A DNA stretch of 64,000 nucleotides from Polynucleobacter cosmopolitanus. GTDB taxonomy: Bacteria; Pseudomonadota; Gammaproteobacteria; Burkholderiales; Burkholderiaceae. Positions 1-9,926 of this stretch are shown here, piece by piece. The notes under the pieces were generated by a model. That model was not told where the DNA came from. It saw only the letters and a list, made by a program, of their open reading frames with translations, and did no database searches. The DNA is taken from assembly GCF_002224225.1 (NCBI RefSeq), contig NZ_NJGG01000003.1:124001-188000 (forward strand), written 5' to 3'. Positions within the stretch are counted from its first letter, which is position 1; every line of letters starts with the position of its first letter. The translations under genes and the position numbers were made by a program.

Positions 1-639
1 GAGGGTAATTTAGGCTTGATGCACGCTTTAGATAAGTTTGAGCCTGAACGAGGGTTTAGATTTTCAACATATGCCACCTGGTGGATCAGACAAAGTGTCG
101 AAAAAGCTCTGATGAATCAGGTTAGGACTGTTCGTCTGCCTGTTCATGTCATTCGAGAAATCAATCAAGTCCTAAGAGCCACTCGTTTTTTAGAGCAAGC
201 TTTGGGGGCCGAAGGCAGAGCACCAGACCTTGAAGACATTGCCAGTTTGACGGGTAAATCAGTGGAAGATGTTGCGGATGCTCTGGCATTGGCTGAGCAC
301 ACCACATCTTTGGACGCTCCCCGAGATTTAGATCCAGGATCTAGTTTGCTTGATTTTATTTCTGATGATCGCAGTGCTGCACCAGATGAAGAGGTGGAAA
401 GATCTCAATTGGAAGAAATGTTGAGAAACTGGTTAAAGAATTTAAAGGACGATCAACGCATGGTGATCATCAGGCGTTATGGGCTTGATAATCAAGAGCC
501 AGCGACCTTGGAAGGCCTTGCAAAAGAATTGGGTTTATCCAAAGAGCGTATTCGTCAAATTCAGCAAGAATCTTTGATTAAACTCAAAAAACATTTATCG
601 AGTCATGGCTTGGACAAGGGTTCAGTGCTTGATGATTGA
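1..639 (+). CDS. rpoS: RNA polymerase sigma factor RpoS (5' end cut off by window)
   Basis: The frame is open from the first base, so the gene begins outside the window; 212 codons and the stop are visible. The protein is the C-terminal part of a group 1/2 sigma-70 factor. Region 2.3-2.4 reads [13 protein letters not shown] (residues about 18-30 of the visible part), followed by [13 protein letters not shown], region 3, and a region 4.2 helix-turn-helix ([16 protein letters not shown]) near the end. The MNQ.RT.RLP.H pattern matches RpoS better than RpoD (DQARTIRIPVHM), and RpoH has a quite different region 2.4. RpoS directs core polymerase to general-stress and stationary-phase promoters. An exonuclease gene and rlmD follow; as I recall, rpoS-rlmD adjacency is common in Burkholderiales, which supports the assignment. 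Confidence 0.85.
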   Translation, partial: EGNLGLMHALDKFEPERGFRFSTYATWWIRQSVEKALMNQVRTVRLPVHVIREINQVLRATRFLEQALGAEGRAPDLEDIASLTGKSVEDVADALALAEHTTSLDAPRDLDPGSSLLDFISDDRSAAPDEEVERSQLEEMLRNWLKNLKDDQRMVIIRRYGLDNQEPATLEGLAKELGLSKERIRQIQQESLIKLKKHLSSHGLDKGSVLDD

Positions 640-676
640 TTCATCTATCTAACCAATAAAAAGAAAGATATTTTTC

Positions 677-1510
677 ATGGCAGGCGTATTAGTTTTTGAT
701 ATTGAAACCATTCCAGATGCTGCTGGCATCCGTCGCTTGGAGAATATTCCTGATTCCGTCTCAGATGAAGAAGTGGTGAATCAGGCGCTGGCGCTTCGGA
801 AAGAAAAGACCGGCAGTGAATTCATGCCATTGCACTTGCATAAAGTGGTGGCGATTTCTTGCGTCATTCGCCGTACCACCAAAGATGGTGCACCTCAATT
901 CAAAGTAGGCAGCCTTGGCGATGCCGGCAGCTCTGAAAAAGAAATCATTCAAGCCTTCTTTGATTTGATTGAAAAATACACACCTCAACTCGTATCTTGG
1001 AACGGGAGTGGCTTTGACTTACCTGTATTGCATTACCGAGCACTATTGAATGGCGTGGTTTCTTCTAGGTATTGGGAGATGGGCGAGAGCGGCGATAGCG
1101 ATAGCAGAGACTTCAAATGGAACAACTACATCAGTCGCTATCACATGCGCCATATTGATTTGATGGATTTACTCGCAAAGTTCTCAGGTCGTGCCAATGC
1201 TCCACTTGATGCTTTGGCCAAGTTATGTGGCTTCCCTGGAAAAATGGGCATGGATGGTGGTCAGGTCTGGCAAGGCTTTTTAGACGGCAAGATCAAAGAA
1301 ATCCGAGATTACTGTGAAACTGATGTTGTGAATACTTATTTGGTCTATTGTCGTTTTCAAAGAATGCGTGGCGGTGTTTCTCCTGAGGAATACGACGAAG
1401 AAATTCAGTTTGTTAAAAACGAATTACTCAAAGAATCTAAAACTCCCAATGGTGCTTTTTGGCAAGAGTACTTGAACAACTTTTCTACAGATTTAAAAGA
1501 CAGCCTGTGA
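677..1510 (+). CDS. Predicted 3'-5' exonuclease, PolB-like DEDD family
   Basis: 277 residues belonging to the predicted 3'-5' exonucleases related to the proofreading domain of DNA polymerase B (PF10108 type). The first metal-binding motif is FDIET at residues 7-11. The second acidic motif lies in SWNGSGFDLPVLHYRAL, and the third in DYCETDVVNTYLVY. This is the usual DEDD layout of an RNase H-like exonuclease, so two-metal removal of 3' nucleotides is expected, probably in repair; the physiological substrate of this family is not settled. The gene starts 37 nt after rpoS with only a weak A/G-rich ribosome site. Its stop overlaps the start of rlmD in a GTGA, so the two are probably translationally coupled. 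Confidence 0.82.
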   Translation: MAGVLVFDIETIPDAAGIRRLENIPDSVSDEEVVNQALALRKEKTGSEFMPLHLHKVVAISCVIRRTTKDGAPQFKVGSLGDAGSSEKEIIQAFFDLIEKYTPQLVSWNGSGFDLPVLHYRALLNGVVSSRYWEMGESGDSDSRDFKWNNYISRYHMRHIDLMDLLAKFSGRANAPLDALAKLCGFPGKMGMDGGQVWQGFLDGKIKEIRDYCETDVVNTYLVYCRFQRMRGGVSPEEYDEEIQFVKNELLKESKTPNGAFWQEYLNNFSTDLKDSL

Positions 1511-2865
1511 CCAGAGTCATTGTTGAATCTCTGAACCTTGAAGCACAAGGTGTCGCTAGACCGTTGGATGAAAATGGCGCGCCTGGTAAGGTCGTGTTCA
1601 TTGATGGAGCCTTGCCTAGAGAAGATGTTGAATTTCAGTCTTACAAAGTAAAAAGTAAATTTGAGTTAGCCAAGCTGACCCATATTTATAAAACTTCATC
1701 AAGTCGCGTCACACCAAAGTGCCCCTCTTTTAATGAGTGCGGTGGTTGCTCGATGCAGCATTTAGATGCTCGAGCGCAACTGGCGATGAAGCAAAGAGTT
1801 CTAGAGGATAACTTGAAGTATTTGGGTCGTGTACGCCCAGAAGTTATTCTGCGACCAATATCCGGCCCAACTTGGGAGTATCGCTATCGTGGCCGGTTGT
1901 CGATATTCAAGATTCCTAAAGGCCGAGTGCTGGTGGGTTTTCATCAAAAAAAGGGCAGTCGTATCACTGACATGTTGTCTTGCGACATTTTGCCGATCCA
2001 TGTGTCTAATTTATTGCCTCGTTGGCGAGAGCTGATTTCTCAGCTATCAATTCCTGGAGAGTTAGCGCAACTTGAGTTTGCGATTGGTGAAGGCAAGACA
2101 CCTGGTTCTTTAACAACCGCTTTTGTTCTGAGGCACCTAGAACCATTGAGTGCTGAAGATCAGCAAATGCTAATTACTTTTGCGCAAATCCACGACATTG
2201 ATATGTGGTTGCAACCAGCCGGCCTTGACAGTGCTCATCCACTGCATCCTGCAGATAGTCATCTTTGCTATAGGCTTCCAGAGTTTGATATTGAAATGCC
2301 CTTCAAGCCAACTGACTTCACGCAGGTGAATCATCAAGTGAACAGGGTGCTGGTCAGTAAAGCAATTCAATTGCTCGACCCTCAAGCACAAGAGAGAGTG
2401 ATTGATTTATTTTGTGGCATTGGTAATTTCACATTACCCCTCGCCAGAAGAGCGGCTGAAGTTTTTGGTATTGAAGGTAGTGATGAGTTAACAAAACGAG
2501 CCAAAGAAAATGCCATCCACAATCATTTAGGTGAGCGAGTTAACTTTGCTTGTAGTAATTTATTTGAGGTGACTCCGGAAGTTATTGAGTCATGGGGTAA
2601 GGCTGATAAATGGTTGATTGATCCACCGCGAGACGGCGCAATGGCTTTGGCTACAGCACTGGCCATGATGGCTAATTCAAAAAATGCTGAAGTAAAAGAT
2701 TATTTGCCTAAGAGGATTGTTTACGTTTCTTGTAATCCTGCCACTTTGGCCAGAGATGTCGGCATTTTGGTCGGGCAGGCAGGTTATCGATTGAAAGCGG
2801 CTGGTGTGATCAATATGTTCCCGCATACTTCTCACATTGAATCGATCGCTGTTTTTGAGCGTTAA
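1507..2865 (+). CDS. rlmD: 23S rRNA (uracil-1939-C5)-methyltransferase RlmD
   Basis: 452 residues. The start is taken as GTG inside the GTGA overlap with the upstream exonuclease: the conserved TRAM-domain start (VIVESLNLEAQGVARP) begins right there, whereas an upstream TTG would add unrelated residues. The N-terminal TRAM domain is followed by iron-sulfur cysteines C72, C78, C81 (CPSFNECGGC) and C159. A Rossmann SAM-binding motif (VIDLFCGIGNFTLPLA) and the catalytic cysteine C409 in VSCNPATLARD come later. The enzyme methylates U1939 of 23S rRNA. It ends at a strong terminator shared with the converging downstream gene. A 9-bp inverted repeat (2863-2871 with 2882-2890) begins at its stop codon. 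Confidence 0.92.
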   Translation: MTRVIVESLNLEAQGVARPLDENGAPGKVVFIDGALPREDVEFQSYKVKSKFELAKLTHIYKTSSSRVTPKCPSFNECGGCSMQHLDARAQLAMKQRVLEDNLKYLGRVRPEVILRPISGPTWEYRYRGRLSIFKIPKGRVLVGFHQKKGSRITDMLSCDILPIHVSNLLPRWRELISQLSIPGELAQLEFAIGEGKTPGSLTTAFVLRHLEPLSAEDQQMLITFAQIHDIDMWLQPAGLDSAHPLHPADSHLCYRLPEFDIEMPFKPTDFTQVNHQVNRVLVSKAIQLLDPQAQERVIDLFCGIGNFTLPLARRAAEVFGIEGSDELTKRAKENAIHNHLGERVNFACSNLFEVTPEVIESWGKADKWLIDPPRDGAMALATALAMMANSKNAEVKDYLPKRIVYVSCNPATLARDVGILVGQAGYRLKAAGVINMFPHTSHIESIAVFER

Positions 2866-2891
2866 CTTGTTTGTTACAAATAACAAGTTAT

Positions 2892-2919
2892 AAAAAAAGG
2901 CCAGCATTGCTGGCCTTTT
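2892..2919. terminator. Bidirectional intrinsic terminator between rlmD and the BI-1 gene
   Basis: A 7-bp perfect stem (2899-2905 with 2909-2915, sequence GGCCAGC/GCTGGCC) with a 3-nt loop. Seven A precede it and TTTT follows, so it can end transcripts from either side, as expected between convergent genes. Confidence 0.85.
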
Positions 2920-2936
2920 CATTTGGTCGGGTGGGT

Positions 2937-3638
2937 TTATTCGCGGTCACCACCAAAAATGCCTAACAACGCTAGCAAGTTGCTAAATACGTTGTAAACA
3001 CTTAGGTAGATACTCAAAGTTGCCACCACATAGTTTGTCTCCCCACCGTTGATCACGCGCTGAACATCCACCAAGATGAATGCTGAGAAGATCGCAATCG
3101 CTACTACGCTGATTGTGAGCATCAAAGCAGGCATTTGAAGCCAGATGTTAGCCACTGAAGCAAGAATCAACAAAATCACGCCAATGAACAACCATTTGCC
3201 AAGACCTTGTGACAAGTCTTTCTTAACGGTGCCAGCCAAGCTCGCCATACCAGCAAAAATCACGGCAGTGCCACCAAAGGCTGTCATGATCAAGTTTGCG
3301 CCATTGCTAAACCCGAGGATTGAGCCAATCAAGCGTGAAAGCATCAGACCCATGAAGAATGTGAAGCCAAGCAATAGAACAACGCCTAGACCAGAGTCTT
3401 TGTTCTTTTCAATTGCCCAGAAAAAACCGAATGCGATCGCAAAAAACGCGATCAAGCCAATGAAAGGGCTTCCAGCAAAGAGTGAAAATCCTGTCGCAAC
3501 ACCAATCCATGCGCCTAAAACTGTAGGCACCATTGATAACGCTAAAAGTGCGTAGGTGTTACGTAACACCCGGTTGCGGACCTGAACGCTGGATGTAGCG
3601 CCGCTATTTCCAAAACCATAAGTGTTTAAATCGCTCAT
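2937..3638 (-). CDS. Bax inhibitor-1 / YccA family membrane protein
   Basis: 233 residues, almost entirely hydrophobic, with about seven predicted membrane helices, matching the Bax inhibitor-1 (UPF0005) family. The start (MSDLNTYGFG) was chosen because AAAGGAG lies at good spacing upstream; a longer frame starting at 3803 would add 55 residues of unlikely, non-hydrophobic sequence. Family members are inner-membrane proteins with a di-aspartyl pH sensor or an interaction with the FtsH protease (YccA). Which role applies here cannot be told from sequence, although FtsH modulators HflK and HflC are also encoded in this window. It converges on rlmD across a shared terminator and diverges from ndk. 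Confidence 0.85.
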   Translation of the reverse strand: MSDLNTYGFGNSGATSSVQVRNRVLRNTYALLALSMVPTVLGAWIGVATGFSLFAGSPFIGLIAFFAIAFGFFWAIEKNKDSGLGVVLLLGFTFFMGLMLSRLIGSILGFSNGANLIMTAFGGTAVIFAGMASLAGTVKKDLSQGLGKWLFIGVILLILASVANIWLQMPALMLTISVVAIAIFSAFILVDVQRVINGGETNYVVATLSIYLSVYNVFSNLLALLGIFGGDRE

Positions 3639-3867
3639 TGATACTCCTTTATGTATAAACATGACTCGTCCACCACTGGACTCGTGTAATAAGTATAGCC
3701 ATTTCCCATGAAATTCAAGGGGGATTTCGATTGTTGATAGAGGAATAGGGGTGTTTTTGTGCTTTTTTGCTGTTTTCGCCCTATTTAAGCCGCTTGATTT
3801 CAAGACTTTTCCTTAAAAATCAACGCTTTTAGCTATTTCATACTCGGGAAATCCCTCATGAACACTG

Positions 3868-3873
3868 TATAAT
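3868..3873 (+). promoter_or_regulatory. Candidate -10 box for ndk and the following run
   Basis: A perfect TATAAT lies 38 nt before the ndk start. No convincing -35 hexamer is seen at 16-18 bp spacing, so this is a candidate only. Confidence 0.35.
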
Positions 3874-3910
3874 TTGGGGTTTTTAATCTATCTATCAATG
3901 GAGTTTATTC

Positions 3911-4336
3911 ATGGCAATTGAGCGCACCCTATCTATTATCAAACCTGATGCAGTAGCGAAGAACGTTATTGGTCAAATTTATGCTCGTTTTGAGTCTGCT
4001 GGTTTGAAAGTTGTTGCTGCCAAGATGGCCCACCTTTCACGTCAAGAAGCTGAGCAGTTCTACGGCGTTCACAAAGAGCGTCCTTTCTTCAAAGACTTGG
4101 TTGACTTCATGATTTCAGGCCCAGTGATGATTCAAGCTTTGCAAGGCGAGAACGCGATTGCTAAGAACCGTGAATTGATGGGTGCAACAGATCCTAAGAA
4201 GGCTGACAAAGGCACGATTCGTGCTGACTTTGCTGACAGCATTGATGCTAACGCAGTACACGGCTCAGACGCTCCTGAAACAGCTGCGGTTGAAATTGCA
4301 TTTTTCTTCCCAGGCATGCAAGTTTTCTCACGTTAA
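3911..4336 (+). CDS. ndk: Nucleoside diphosphate kinase
   Basis: 141 residues, the normal bacterial length. It transfers the gamma-phosphate of ATP to nucleoside diphosphates through a phosphohistidine, balancing the (d)NTP pools. The start [15 protein letters not shown] is typical. The catalytic histidine is H117 in [24 protein letters not shown] lies 7-10 nt upstream of the ATG, and a TATAAT box is placed before it. It begins a long rightward run; rlmN starts only 9 nt after its stop, an order common in betaproteobacteria. Confidence 0.96.
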   Translation: MAIERTLSIIKPDAVAKNVIGQIYARFESAGLKVVAAKMAHLSRQEAEQFYGVHKERPFFKDLVDFMISGPVMIQALQGENAIAKNRELMGATDPKKADKGTIRADFADSIDANAVHGSDAPETAAVEIAFFFPGMQVFSR

Positions 4337-4345
4337 TTCATCCCA

Positions 4346-5506
4346 TTGATTGACTCACGCATCAACTTACTGAACTTTGATCCTGAGGGAATGAGCGAGT
4401 ACATCGCATCCCTCCAGGAGAAACCGTTTCGTGCTCAACAGTTGATGCGTTGGGTTCATCAGCGCGGTGAGGCTGATATCGCTCAAATGAGCGACTTGGC
4501 TAAAACCTTCAGAGCCACGCTCGCTGAAAAAGCTTGCGTATCAGCTCTACCGGTTATCAGCGATCAGCAGGCGGCAGATGGCACCCGTAAATGGTTGTTA
4601 GACGTTGCTGATGGCAATGCAGTAGAAATGGTTTATATCCCTGAGGATGATCGAGGTACTTTGTGTATCTCTTCTCAGGCAGGTTGTGCCGTGAACTGTA
4701 GTTTTTGTTCTACAGGCAAGCAGGGCTTCTCAAGAAATCTCACGCTCGGTGAAATCATTGGTCAGTTGTGGATGGCCGAGCACACTTTGCGCAAAGAGCC
4801 TGGCGCGATCAAACGGATTGATAGTTACGACGGTACGCCGCTTGATGAGCATGAGGGCCGTGTTATCTCCAATGTTGTGATGATGGGCATGGGTGAACCT
4901 TTGCTCAACTATGAGCCCGTGGTCGGTGCGATGCGATTGATGTTAAGTGATAACGCTTATGGCTTATCTCGCCGCCGTGTGACTTTATCAACTTCAGGTG
5001 TTGTTCCCATGATGGATCGTTTGGCGAATGACTTACCGGTGGCATTGGCTGTTTCATTGCATGCCCCCAATGATGCGTTGCGTGATGAGTTAGTACCGAT
5101 CAATAAAAAATATCCGCTGAAAGAGTTGATGGCAGCTTGCATGCGTTATTTGCCATTTGCTCCGCGAGATTTTTTAACATTTGAATATTGCATGTTGGAT
5201 GGTGTTAATGATTCTGATCAACATGCAAAAGAGTTGGTTGATTTGCTCAAGAAAATACCATGCAAATTAAATTTGATTCCATTCAATCCTTTCCCTGATT
5301 CTGGCTTAAAGAAATCCAACCCTGCGCGCGTGCAAGATTTTGCGAAGCGCCTCATGGATGCTGGAATCATCACCACCGTGCGGAAAACACGTGGTGACGA
5401 TATTGCGGCGGCTTGTGGTCAATTGGCCGGTGATGTCAAAGACCGTACCAACGTAAAACAAAGAATCCAGGTGGTTAAGTTTGATAAAGGAATCACTCGC
5501 TCATGA
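4346..5506 (+). CDS. rlmN: Dual-specificity 23S rRNA A2503 / tRNA A37 C2-methyltransferase RlmN
   Basis: 386 residues; a radical-SAM enzyme. The start is a TTG, chosen because the conserved [12 protein letters not shown] segment, which matches the start of other RlmN proteins, would be lost at the next ATG (4391). The radical-SAM cluster motif CAVNCSFC, the GMGEPLLN segment and the second reactive cysteine in [15 protein letters not shown] are all present. It methylates C2 of A2503 in 23S rRNA and A37 in some tRNAs. The ribosome site is weak, so coupling to ndk translation is plausible. Its stop overlaps ispG in an ATGA. Confidence 0.94.
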   Translation: MIDSRINLLNFDPEGMSEYIASLQEKPFRAQQLMRWVHQRGEADIAQMSDLAKTFRATLAEKACVSALPVISDQQAADGTRKWLLDVADGNAVEMVYIPEDDRGTLCISSQAGCAVNCSFCSTGKQGFSRNLTLGEIIGQLWMAEHTLRKEPGAIKRIDSYDGTPLDEHEGRVISNVVMMGMGEPLLNYEPVVGAMRLMLSDNAYGLSRRRVTLSTSGVVPMMDRLANDLPVALAVSLHAPNDALRDELVPINKKYPLKELMAACMRYLPFAPRDFLTFEYCMLDGVNDSDQHAKELVDLLKKIPCKLNLIPFNPFPDSGLKKSNPARVQDFAKRLMDAGIITTVRKTRGDDIAAACGQLAGDVKDRTNVKQRIQVVKFDKGITRS

Positions 5507-6759
5507 GTTCGAATCCGACATCTCCAATAAAAAGAAGAGTTAGTCAGCAGTCCATCATTGAATGGGCTGGTCAAGTTGTCACCGTGGGTGGTGATGCTCC
5601 TGTTCGTGTGCAGTCCATGACGAACACCGACACAGCCGACGCCATTGCCACAGCTATACAGGTGAAAGAGTTAGCCAAAGCCGGCTCAGAAATTGTCCGT
5701 ATCACTGTGGACAACCCTGCAGCGGCTGCAGCTGTTCCTGCTATTCGTGAGCAACTCGACAAAATGGATGTTTATGTTCCATTGGTGGGTGACTTTCATT
5801 ACAACGGCCATACTCTTTTAAATGATTACCCTGACTGTGCGCAAGCTTTGTCAAAGTACCGAATCAATCCAGGTAATGTGGGTCAGGGTGCCAAGCGTGA
5901 TATGCAGTTCTCGCAAATGATTGAAATGGCTTGTCGGTACAAAAAGCCGATTCGCATTGGAGTGAACTGGGGCAGTCTTGATCAAGACTTACTGGCAAAA
6001 CTATTGGATCAAAATGCAGTCAGCGCAACTCCTAAAGAGTTGAATCAAGTGATGGCTGAGGCTTTGATTCAATCTGCTTTGCAATCTGCTCAAAGAGCGC
6101 AAGAGTTAGGTTTGCCAAGCAATCAAATCACTTTGTCTTGCAAGGTGAGCAATGTTCAAGATTTAATTTCTGTTTACAGAGACCTCGCTGTGCGCTGTGA
6201 CTATCCATTGCATTTAGGTCTTACCGAGGCAGGTATCGGAAGCAAAGGAATCGTGGCTTCGACTGCTGCTCTTTCAGTATTGTTACAAGAAGGCATTGGC
6301 GACACCATTCGTATTTCTTTGACACCTGAGCCAGGAGCGCCCAGAGAGAATGAAGTGATCGTGGCTCAAGAGATTTTGCAAACAATGGGCTTGCGTCATT
6401 TCACGCCGATGGTGATTGCTTGCCCAGGTTGTGGTCGAACCACCAGCACCTATTTCCAAGAGTTGGCATCACGCATTCAGTCGTATTTGCGCCATCAAAT
6501 GCCCATCTGGAAAAAAAATCATCCAGGTGTTGAGTCGATGAACGTTGCGGTGATGGGTTGTATTGTTAATGGCCCAGGTGAGAGCAAACATGCCAATATT
6601 GGCATTTCATTGCCGGGCACTGGAGAGTCTCCAGCAGCTCCTGTGTTTGTTGATGGGGTCAAGGTTAAAACTTTGCGTGGTGACAAGATTGCGGAAGAGT
6701 TTCAATTGATTGTTGATGAATATGTGAAAAACACATATCAGAACAAAGTGAGCGGGTAA
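5503..6759 (+). CDS. ispG: 4-hydroxy-3-methylbut-2-en-1-yl diphosphate synthase (flavodoxin)
   Basis: 418 residues. IspG (GcpE) makes HMBPP from the cyclic diphosphate in the MEP isoprenoid pathway using a 4Fe-4S cluster. The cluster ligands are C307 and C310 in [10 protein letters not shown]353 in [10 protein letters not shown], and the following glutamate. The N-terminal TIM-barrel segment ([13 protein letters not shown]) is also typical. The start ATG overlaps the rlmN stop, and hisS follows after 4 nt, so this is one transcription unit. No other MEP pathway gene lies in the window. Confidence 0.95.
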   Translation: MSSNPTSPIKRRVSQQSIIEWAGQVVTVGGDAPVRVQSMTNTDTADAIATAIQVKELAKAGSEIVRITVDNPAAAAAVPAIREQLDKMDVYVPLVGDFHYNGHTLLNDYPDCAQALSKYRINPGNVGQGAKRDMQFSQMIEMACRYKKPIRIGVNWGSLDQDLLAKLLDQNAVSATPKELNQVMAEALIQSALQSAQRAQELGLPSNQITLSCKVSNVQDLISVYRDLAVRCDYPLHLGLTEAGIGSKGIVASTAALSVLLQEGIGDTIRISLTPEPGAPRENEVIVAQEILQTMGLRHFTPMVIACPGCGRTTSTYFQELASRIQSYLRHQMPIWKKNHPGVESMNVAVMGCIVNGPGESKHANIGISLPGTGESPAAPVFVDGVKVKTLRGDKIAEEFQLIVDEYVKNTYQNKVSG

Positions 6760-6763
6760 GCAT

Positions 6764-8071
6764 ATGAGCCAAAGTAAACAAAACAAAATCACTGGTGTGC
6801 GTGGCATGAATGACATGCTTCCTGCAGAAGCGCCGCTCTGGGCTCATTTAGAACAGTCCATTCAGAGTTTAGTGAGAGCTTATGGTTATCAACAAATTCG
6901 TACGCCGATTGTTGAGCAAACAGCTCTCTTTAAACGCGGTATTGGTGAAGTCACTGACATTGTTGAAAAAGAAATGTACTCCTTTGAAGATGGGCTGAAT
7001 GGTGAGCAGTTAACCCTTCGACCTGAAGGAACCGCGGCTGCTGTGCGAGCTGTGATTGAGCACAACATGCTTTATGAAGGCCCAAAGCGTCTTTGGTACA
7101 CGGGCCCGATGTTCAGGCATGAGCGTCCACAGCGTGGGCGCTACAGACAGTTCCACCAGTTGGGCATCGAAGCCCTTGGTTTTGCGGGTCCTGATATTGA
7201 TGCTGAAATTATTTTGATGTGCCAGCGTTTATGGGATGACTTGGGTTTATCAGGCATTAAGCTAGAGTTGAATTCACTTGGTCAAGCCAGTGAGCGTGCA
7301 GCGCATCGCGATGCTTTGGTTGAGCATTTTAAAAAGCATGAATCTGAGCTCGATGAAGATTCAAAGCGACGCTTGGGGTCAAACCCTTTGCGCATTCTTG
7401 ATAGCAAGAATCCTGCAATGAAAGCAATCATTGAGTCGGCTCCGCAAATCTTGAACTATTTGGGTGAAGAATCCCTCAAGCATTTTGAGGGTGTGCAAAA
7501 GCTACTAAAAGCCAATAATTTACCTTTCAAGATCAATCCTCGCTTGGTCAGAGGCTTGGATTACTACAACTTGACCGTTTTTGAGTGGGTCACCACTGAG
7601 TTGGGTTCTCAAGGAACTGTGGCAGGTGGCGGTCGCTATGATCCGTTGATTGCTCAAATGGGCGGTAAAGCTGCTCCAGCATGTGGTTGGGCCATGGGTA
7701 TGGAGCGCGTGATTGAATTAATGAAAGAGCAAGGCTTGACCAGCGATTTAGAAGCAGGGTGCGATATCTATGTATTGCACCAGGCTGGTGAAACTTTGGA
7801 GCCAGCTTTTATCTTGGCTGAACGTCTGCGCAGCGCTGGCCTAGAGGTCATCTTGCACTGCTCCTCAGATGGTGAGGCTGCGAGCTTTAAATCACAAATG
7901 AAAAAAGCAGATGCCAGCGGTGCTGCATATGCGATTATTATTGGTCCTGATGAGCTGGCCGCTAATCAAGTTCAGTTAAAAGATTTGCGTCGTGATGGTC
8001 AGCAAATCACTGTCTCAATGGATAATTTGGTTGATGAAGTCATCAATCAATTAGTAAGCACTTCAGAATAA
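6764..8071 (+). CDS. hisS: Histidyl-tRNA synthetase
   Basis: 435 residues; a class II aminoacyl-tRNA synthetase that charges tRNA-His. Motif 2 ([15 protein letters not shown]), the histidine-A segment [15 protein letters not shown] and the glycine-rich AGGGRYD are all present. A C-terminal anticodon-binding domain begins near residue 340. It is distinguished from the paralogue hisZ (15118-16284) by its full length and complete catalytic motifs. ispG precedes it by 4 nt and yfgM follows after 10 nt. Confidence 0.96.
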   Translation: MSQSKQNKITGVRGMNDMLPAEAPLWAHLEQSIQSLVRAYGYQQIRTPIVEQTALFKRGIGEVTDIVEKEMYSFEDGLNGEQLTLRPEGTAAAVRAVIEHNMLYEGPKRLWYTGPMFRHERPQRGRYRQFHQLGIEALGFAGPDIDAEIILMCQRLWDDLGLSGIKLELNSLGQASERAAHRDALVEHFKKHESELDEDSKRRLGSNPLRILDSKNPAMKAIIESAPQILNYLGEESLKHFEGVQKLLKANNLPFKINPRLVRGLDYYNLTVFEWVTTELGSQGTVAGGGRYDPLIAQMGGKAAPACGWAMGMERVIELMKEQGLTSDLEAGCDIYVLHQAGETLEPAFILAERLRSAGLEVILHCSSDGEAASFKSQMKKADASGAAYAIIIGPDELAANQVQLKDLRRDGQQITVSMDNLVDEVINQLVSTSE

Positions 8072-8081
8072 GAGAGTAACT

Positions 8082-8726
8082 ATGCATTTCAATTTAGAAG
8101 AACAAGAACAGTTAGCCGAGTTTAAGGCTTGGTGGAAGCAATACGGCAAATGGTTAATTGCAATACTCATCCTGATTTTGCTTTCTTATATTTCATTCAC
8201 TGCTTGGAATTGGTGGCAAAACCGGTCCTCTCTTGCTGCAAGCAAGCTGTATGACACTTTATTGGTCTCTGCTCAAAAGCAAGATGTGCCAGGAGTTCTG
8301 AGAGCTACCAAGGATTTACAAGATCAATATTCTTCAACCAGTTATGCTGGAATGGCTGGATTGGTTGCAGCTCAAGCGGCTAACAGCTCAGGTGATATGG
8401 GTGCTGCTGAGCAACAGTTGCGTTGGACCATGTCTAAGGCTTCTTCAGATGCACACCGTGATGTTGCTAGGGCGCGCTTGGTTTCTTTGTTGATTGATAA
8501 GCCTGATTTTGCTGATGCTGAAAAAGTGGCCAGTGCTTCGGTATCAACAGCTTTTGAGCCATTGCTGCTTGAGAGACGTGGTGATGTTCAGTTGGCTCAA
8601 CAGAAAACAGTTGAAGCGCGACAGTTTTATCAACAAGCTTGGGATAAATTGGCAAAGAATCCTGATGCTGCAGATGAAGCAAAACGTTTATTGAAAGTTA
8701 AATTAGATGCTGTTGGAGGTCGTTAA
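8082..8726 (+). CDS. yfgM: YfgM family tetratricopeptide membrane protein
   Basis: 214 residues. A short cytoplasmic start (FNLEEQEQLAEFKAWWKQYGKW) is followed by one membrane helix at about residues 24-46 and a periplasmic part rich in Ala-helix repeats of TPR type. YfgM in E. coli is an inner-membrane ancillary factor of the Sec translocon/PpiD chaperone network; the same role is inferred here from family and position. It sits between hisS and bamB as in many proteobacteria. Its TAA shares one base with the bamB ATG. Confidence 0.85.
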   Translation: MHFNLEEQEQLAEFKAWWKQYGKWLIAILILILLSYISFTAWNWWQNRSSLAASKLYDTLLVSAQKQDVPGVLRATKDLQDQYSSTSYAGMAGLVAAQAANSSGDMGAAEQQLRWTMSKASSDAHRDVARARLVSLLIDKPDFADAEKVASASVSTAFEPLLLERRGDVQLAQQKTVEARQFYQQAWDKLAKNPDAADEAKRLLKVKLDAVGGR

Positions 8727-9862
8727 TGACAAAATCTCTACCTAAACTTGCCTGCGCTTTTTTGGTTATCAGTTTTTTAGCCTCATGCTCCAGTGCTAAA
8801 AAGCGTGAGCCTGCTTCATTGACCAAAGTTGATGACAAAACTATTTCTGTGGCTTCTGTTTGGTCTTCAAGCGTTGGTAAATCTGAGACGTTTGTGATGC
8901 GACCGGTCTTGGCTGGCGATTACTTATACACTTCATCAGGTAATGGCACTGTTTCAAAAATTGAAGTCCTGACTGGTAAAGCGGTATGGCAAGTAAAAGC
9001 TCCTTCAGATATTTCATCGGGTCCTGGGAGTGATGGCAATGTTGTTGTTGTTGGATCAACCAAGGGCCTTGTTTTTGCCTACGATTCAACCGGTCAAAAA
9101 ATTTGGGAAGAAAAGGTTGGTAGCGAAGTTTTAACTGAACCACTTGTGTTGGGTGGTGTCGCAGTTATTCGTACCATTGATAATCGCTTTATCGGCTTAG
9201 ATGCCAAAACAGGCAAGCGTCGCTGGTCTTATGTGCGCCCTCAAATAGCGCTGGCTCTCAGAAACAGCTTTCCGATGGTCCCAGTTGCAGCTGATGCATT
9301 TGTGACAGGTTTTTCTGGCGGCAAGATCGGTGTGATCGGATTATCCTCAGGTAGTCTTCTATGGGAAACGTCTTTGTCTTATCCAAAAGGCTACTCGGAG
9401 ATTGAACGAATGACGGATGTTTCTGCTAGACCAACTTTGTTGGGTCGTCGTTTATGTGCTGTTGCTTTCCAGGGAAGAATTGCTTGTGGAGATGTGAGTA
9501 GTGGCAACTTAACATGGACTAAAGATTTCTCAAGTCATACGGGGACTACTCAATCACAAGATTTCGTATTTGCTGCAGATGAAAAATCTCATGTTGTTGC
9601 ATACAGAGCCGCTGATGGTGTTGAAATTTGGCGTAATGAGACCATGACTTGGCGTGATGTTGGTGAACCTTTAGCGGTGGGTCGTATGGTTGTGATGGGT
9701 GATAAGCAAGGTTACCTCCATTTCTTGGATCAAAACAGTGGTCAGGCGATTTCTAGAGTAAGAGTGGATAGCAGTGGTATCAGTGCAGCTCCAATTGTTG
9801 CCAACGGATTGTTGATCATTCAAACTCGTGGCGGCACTTTATCTGCCTACCGACCTAATTAA
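8726..9862 (+). CDS. bamB: Outer membrane protein assembly factor BamB
   Basis: 378 residues. A lipoprotein signal peptide ends in the lipobox LASC with the acylated cysteine at residue 21. The remainder consists of PQQ-like beta-propeller repeats (for example GKAVWQVKAPSD, GQKIWEEKVG, GSLLWETSL, GVEIWRNE). BamB is the propeller subunit of the BAM complex that inserts beta-barrel proteins in the outer membrane. The TAATG overlap with yfgM indicates coupled translation. A 64-nt gap with an inverted repeat separates it from der. Confidence 0.92.
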   Translation: MTKSLPKLACAFLVISFLASCSSAKKREPASLTKVDDKTISVASVWSSSVGKSETFVMRPVLAGDYLYTSSGNGTVSKIEVLTGKAVWQVKAPSDISSGPGSDGNVVVVGSTKGLVFAYDSTGQKIWEEKVGSEVLTEPLVLGGVAVIRTIDNRFIGLDAKTGKRRWSYVRPQIALALRNSFPMVPVAADAFVTGFSGGKIGVIGLSSGSLLWETSLSYPKGYSEIERMTDVSARPTLLGRRLCAVAFQGRIACGDVSSGNLTWTKDFSSHTGTTQSQDFVFAADEKSHVVAYRAADGVEIWRNETMTWRDVGEPLAVGRMVVMGDKQGYLHFLDQNSGQAISRVRVDSSGISAAPIVANGLLIIQTRGGTLSAYRPN

Positions 9863-9926
9863 ATACACATCTATCTGAGTTTGGCTTTGATTAAAAAGTC
9901 TAATCAGATAGAAACTTAAAGAACTT

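Noticed and set aside
1459..1506. Earlier TTG start for rlmD
   Set aside because: The 16 extra codons are the end of the exonuclease gene in another frame and do not resemble RlmD; the GTGA overlap start fits homology.
3145..3555. Long open frame on the plus strand (136 codons)
   Set aside because: It is antisense to the Bax-inhibitor-1 gene; the composition is a Lys/Pro-rich mirror of hydrophobic codons and there is no ribosome site or family resemblance.
3639..3803. N-terminal extension of the Bax-inhibitor-1 frame
   Set aside because: A good ribosome site precedes the downstream ATG at 3638 and the extension is not like any family member; treated as intergenic.
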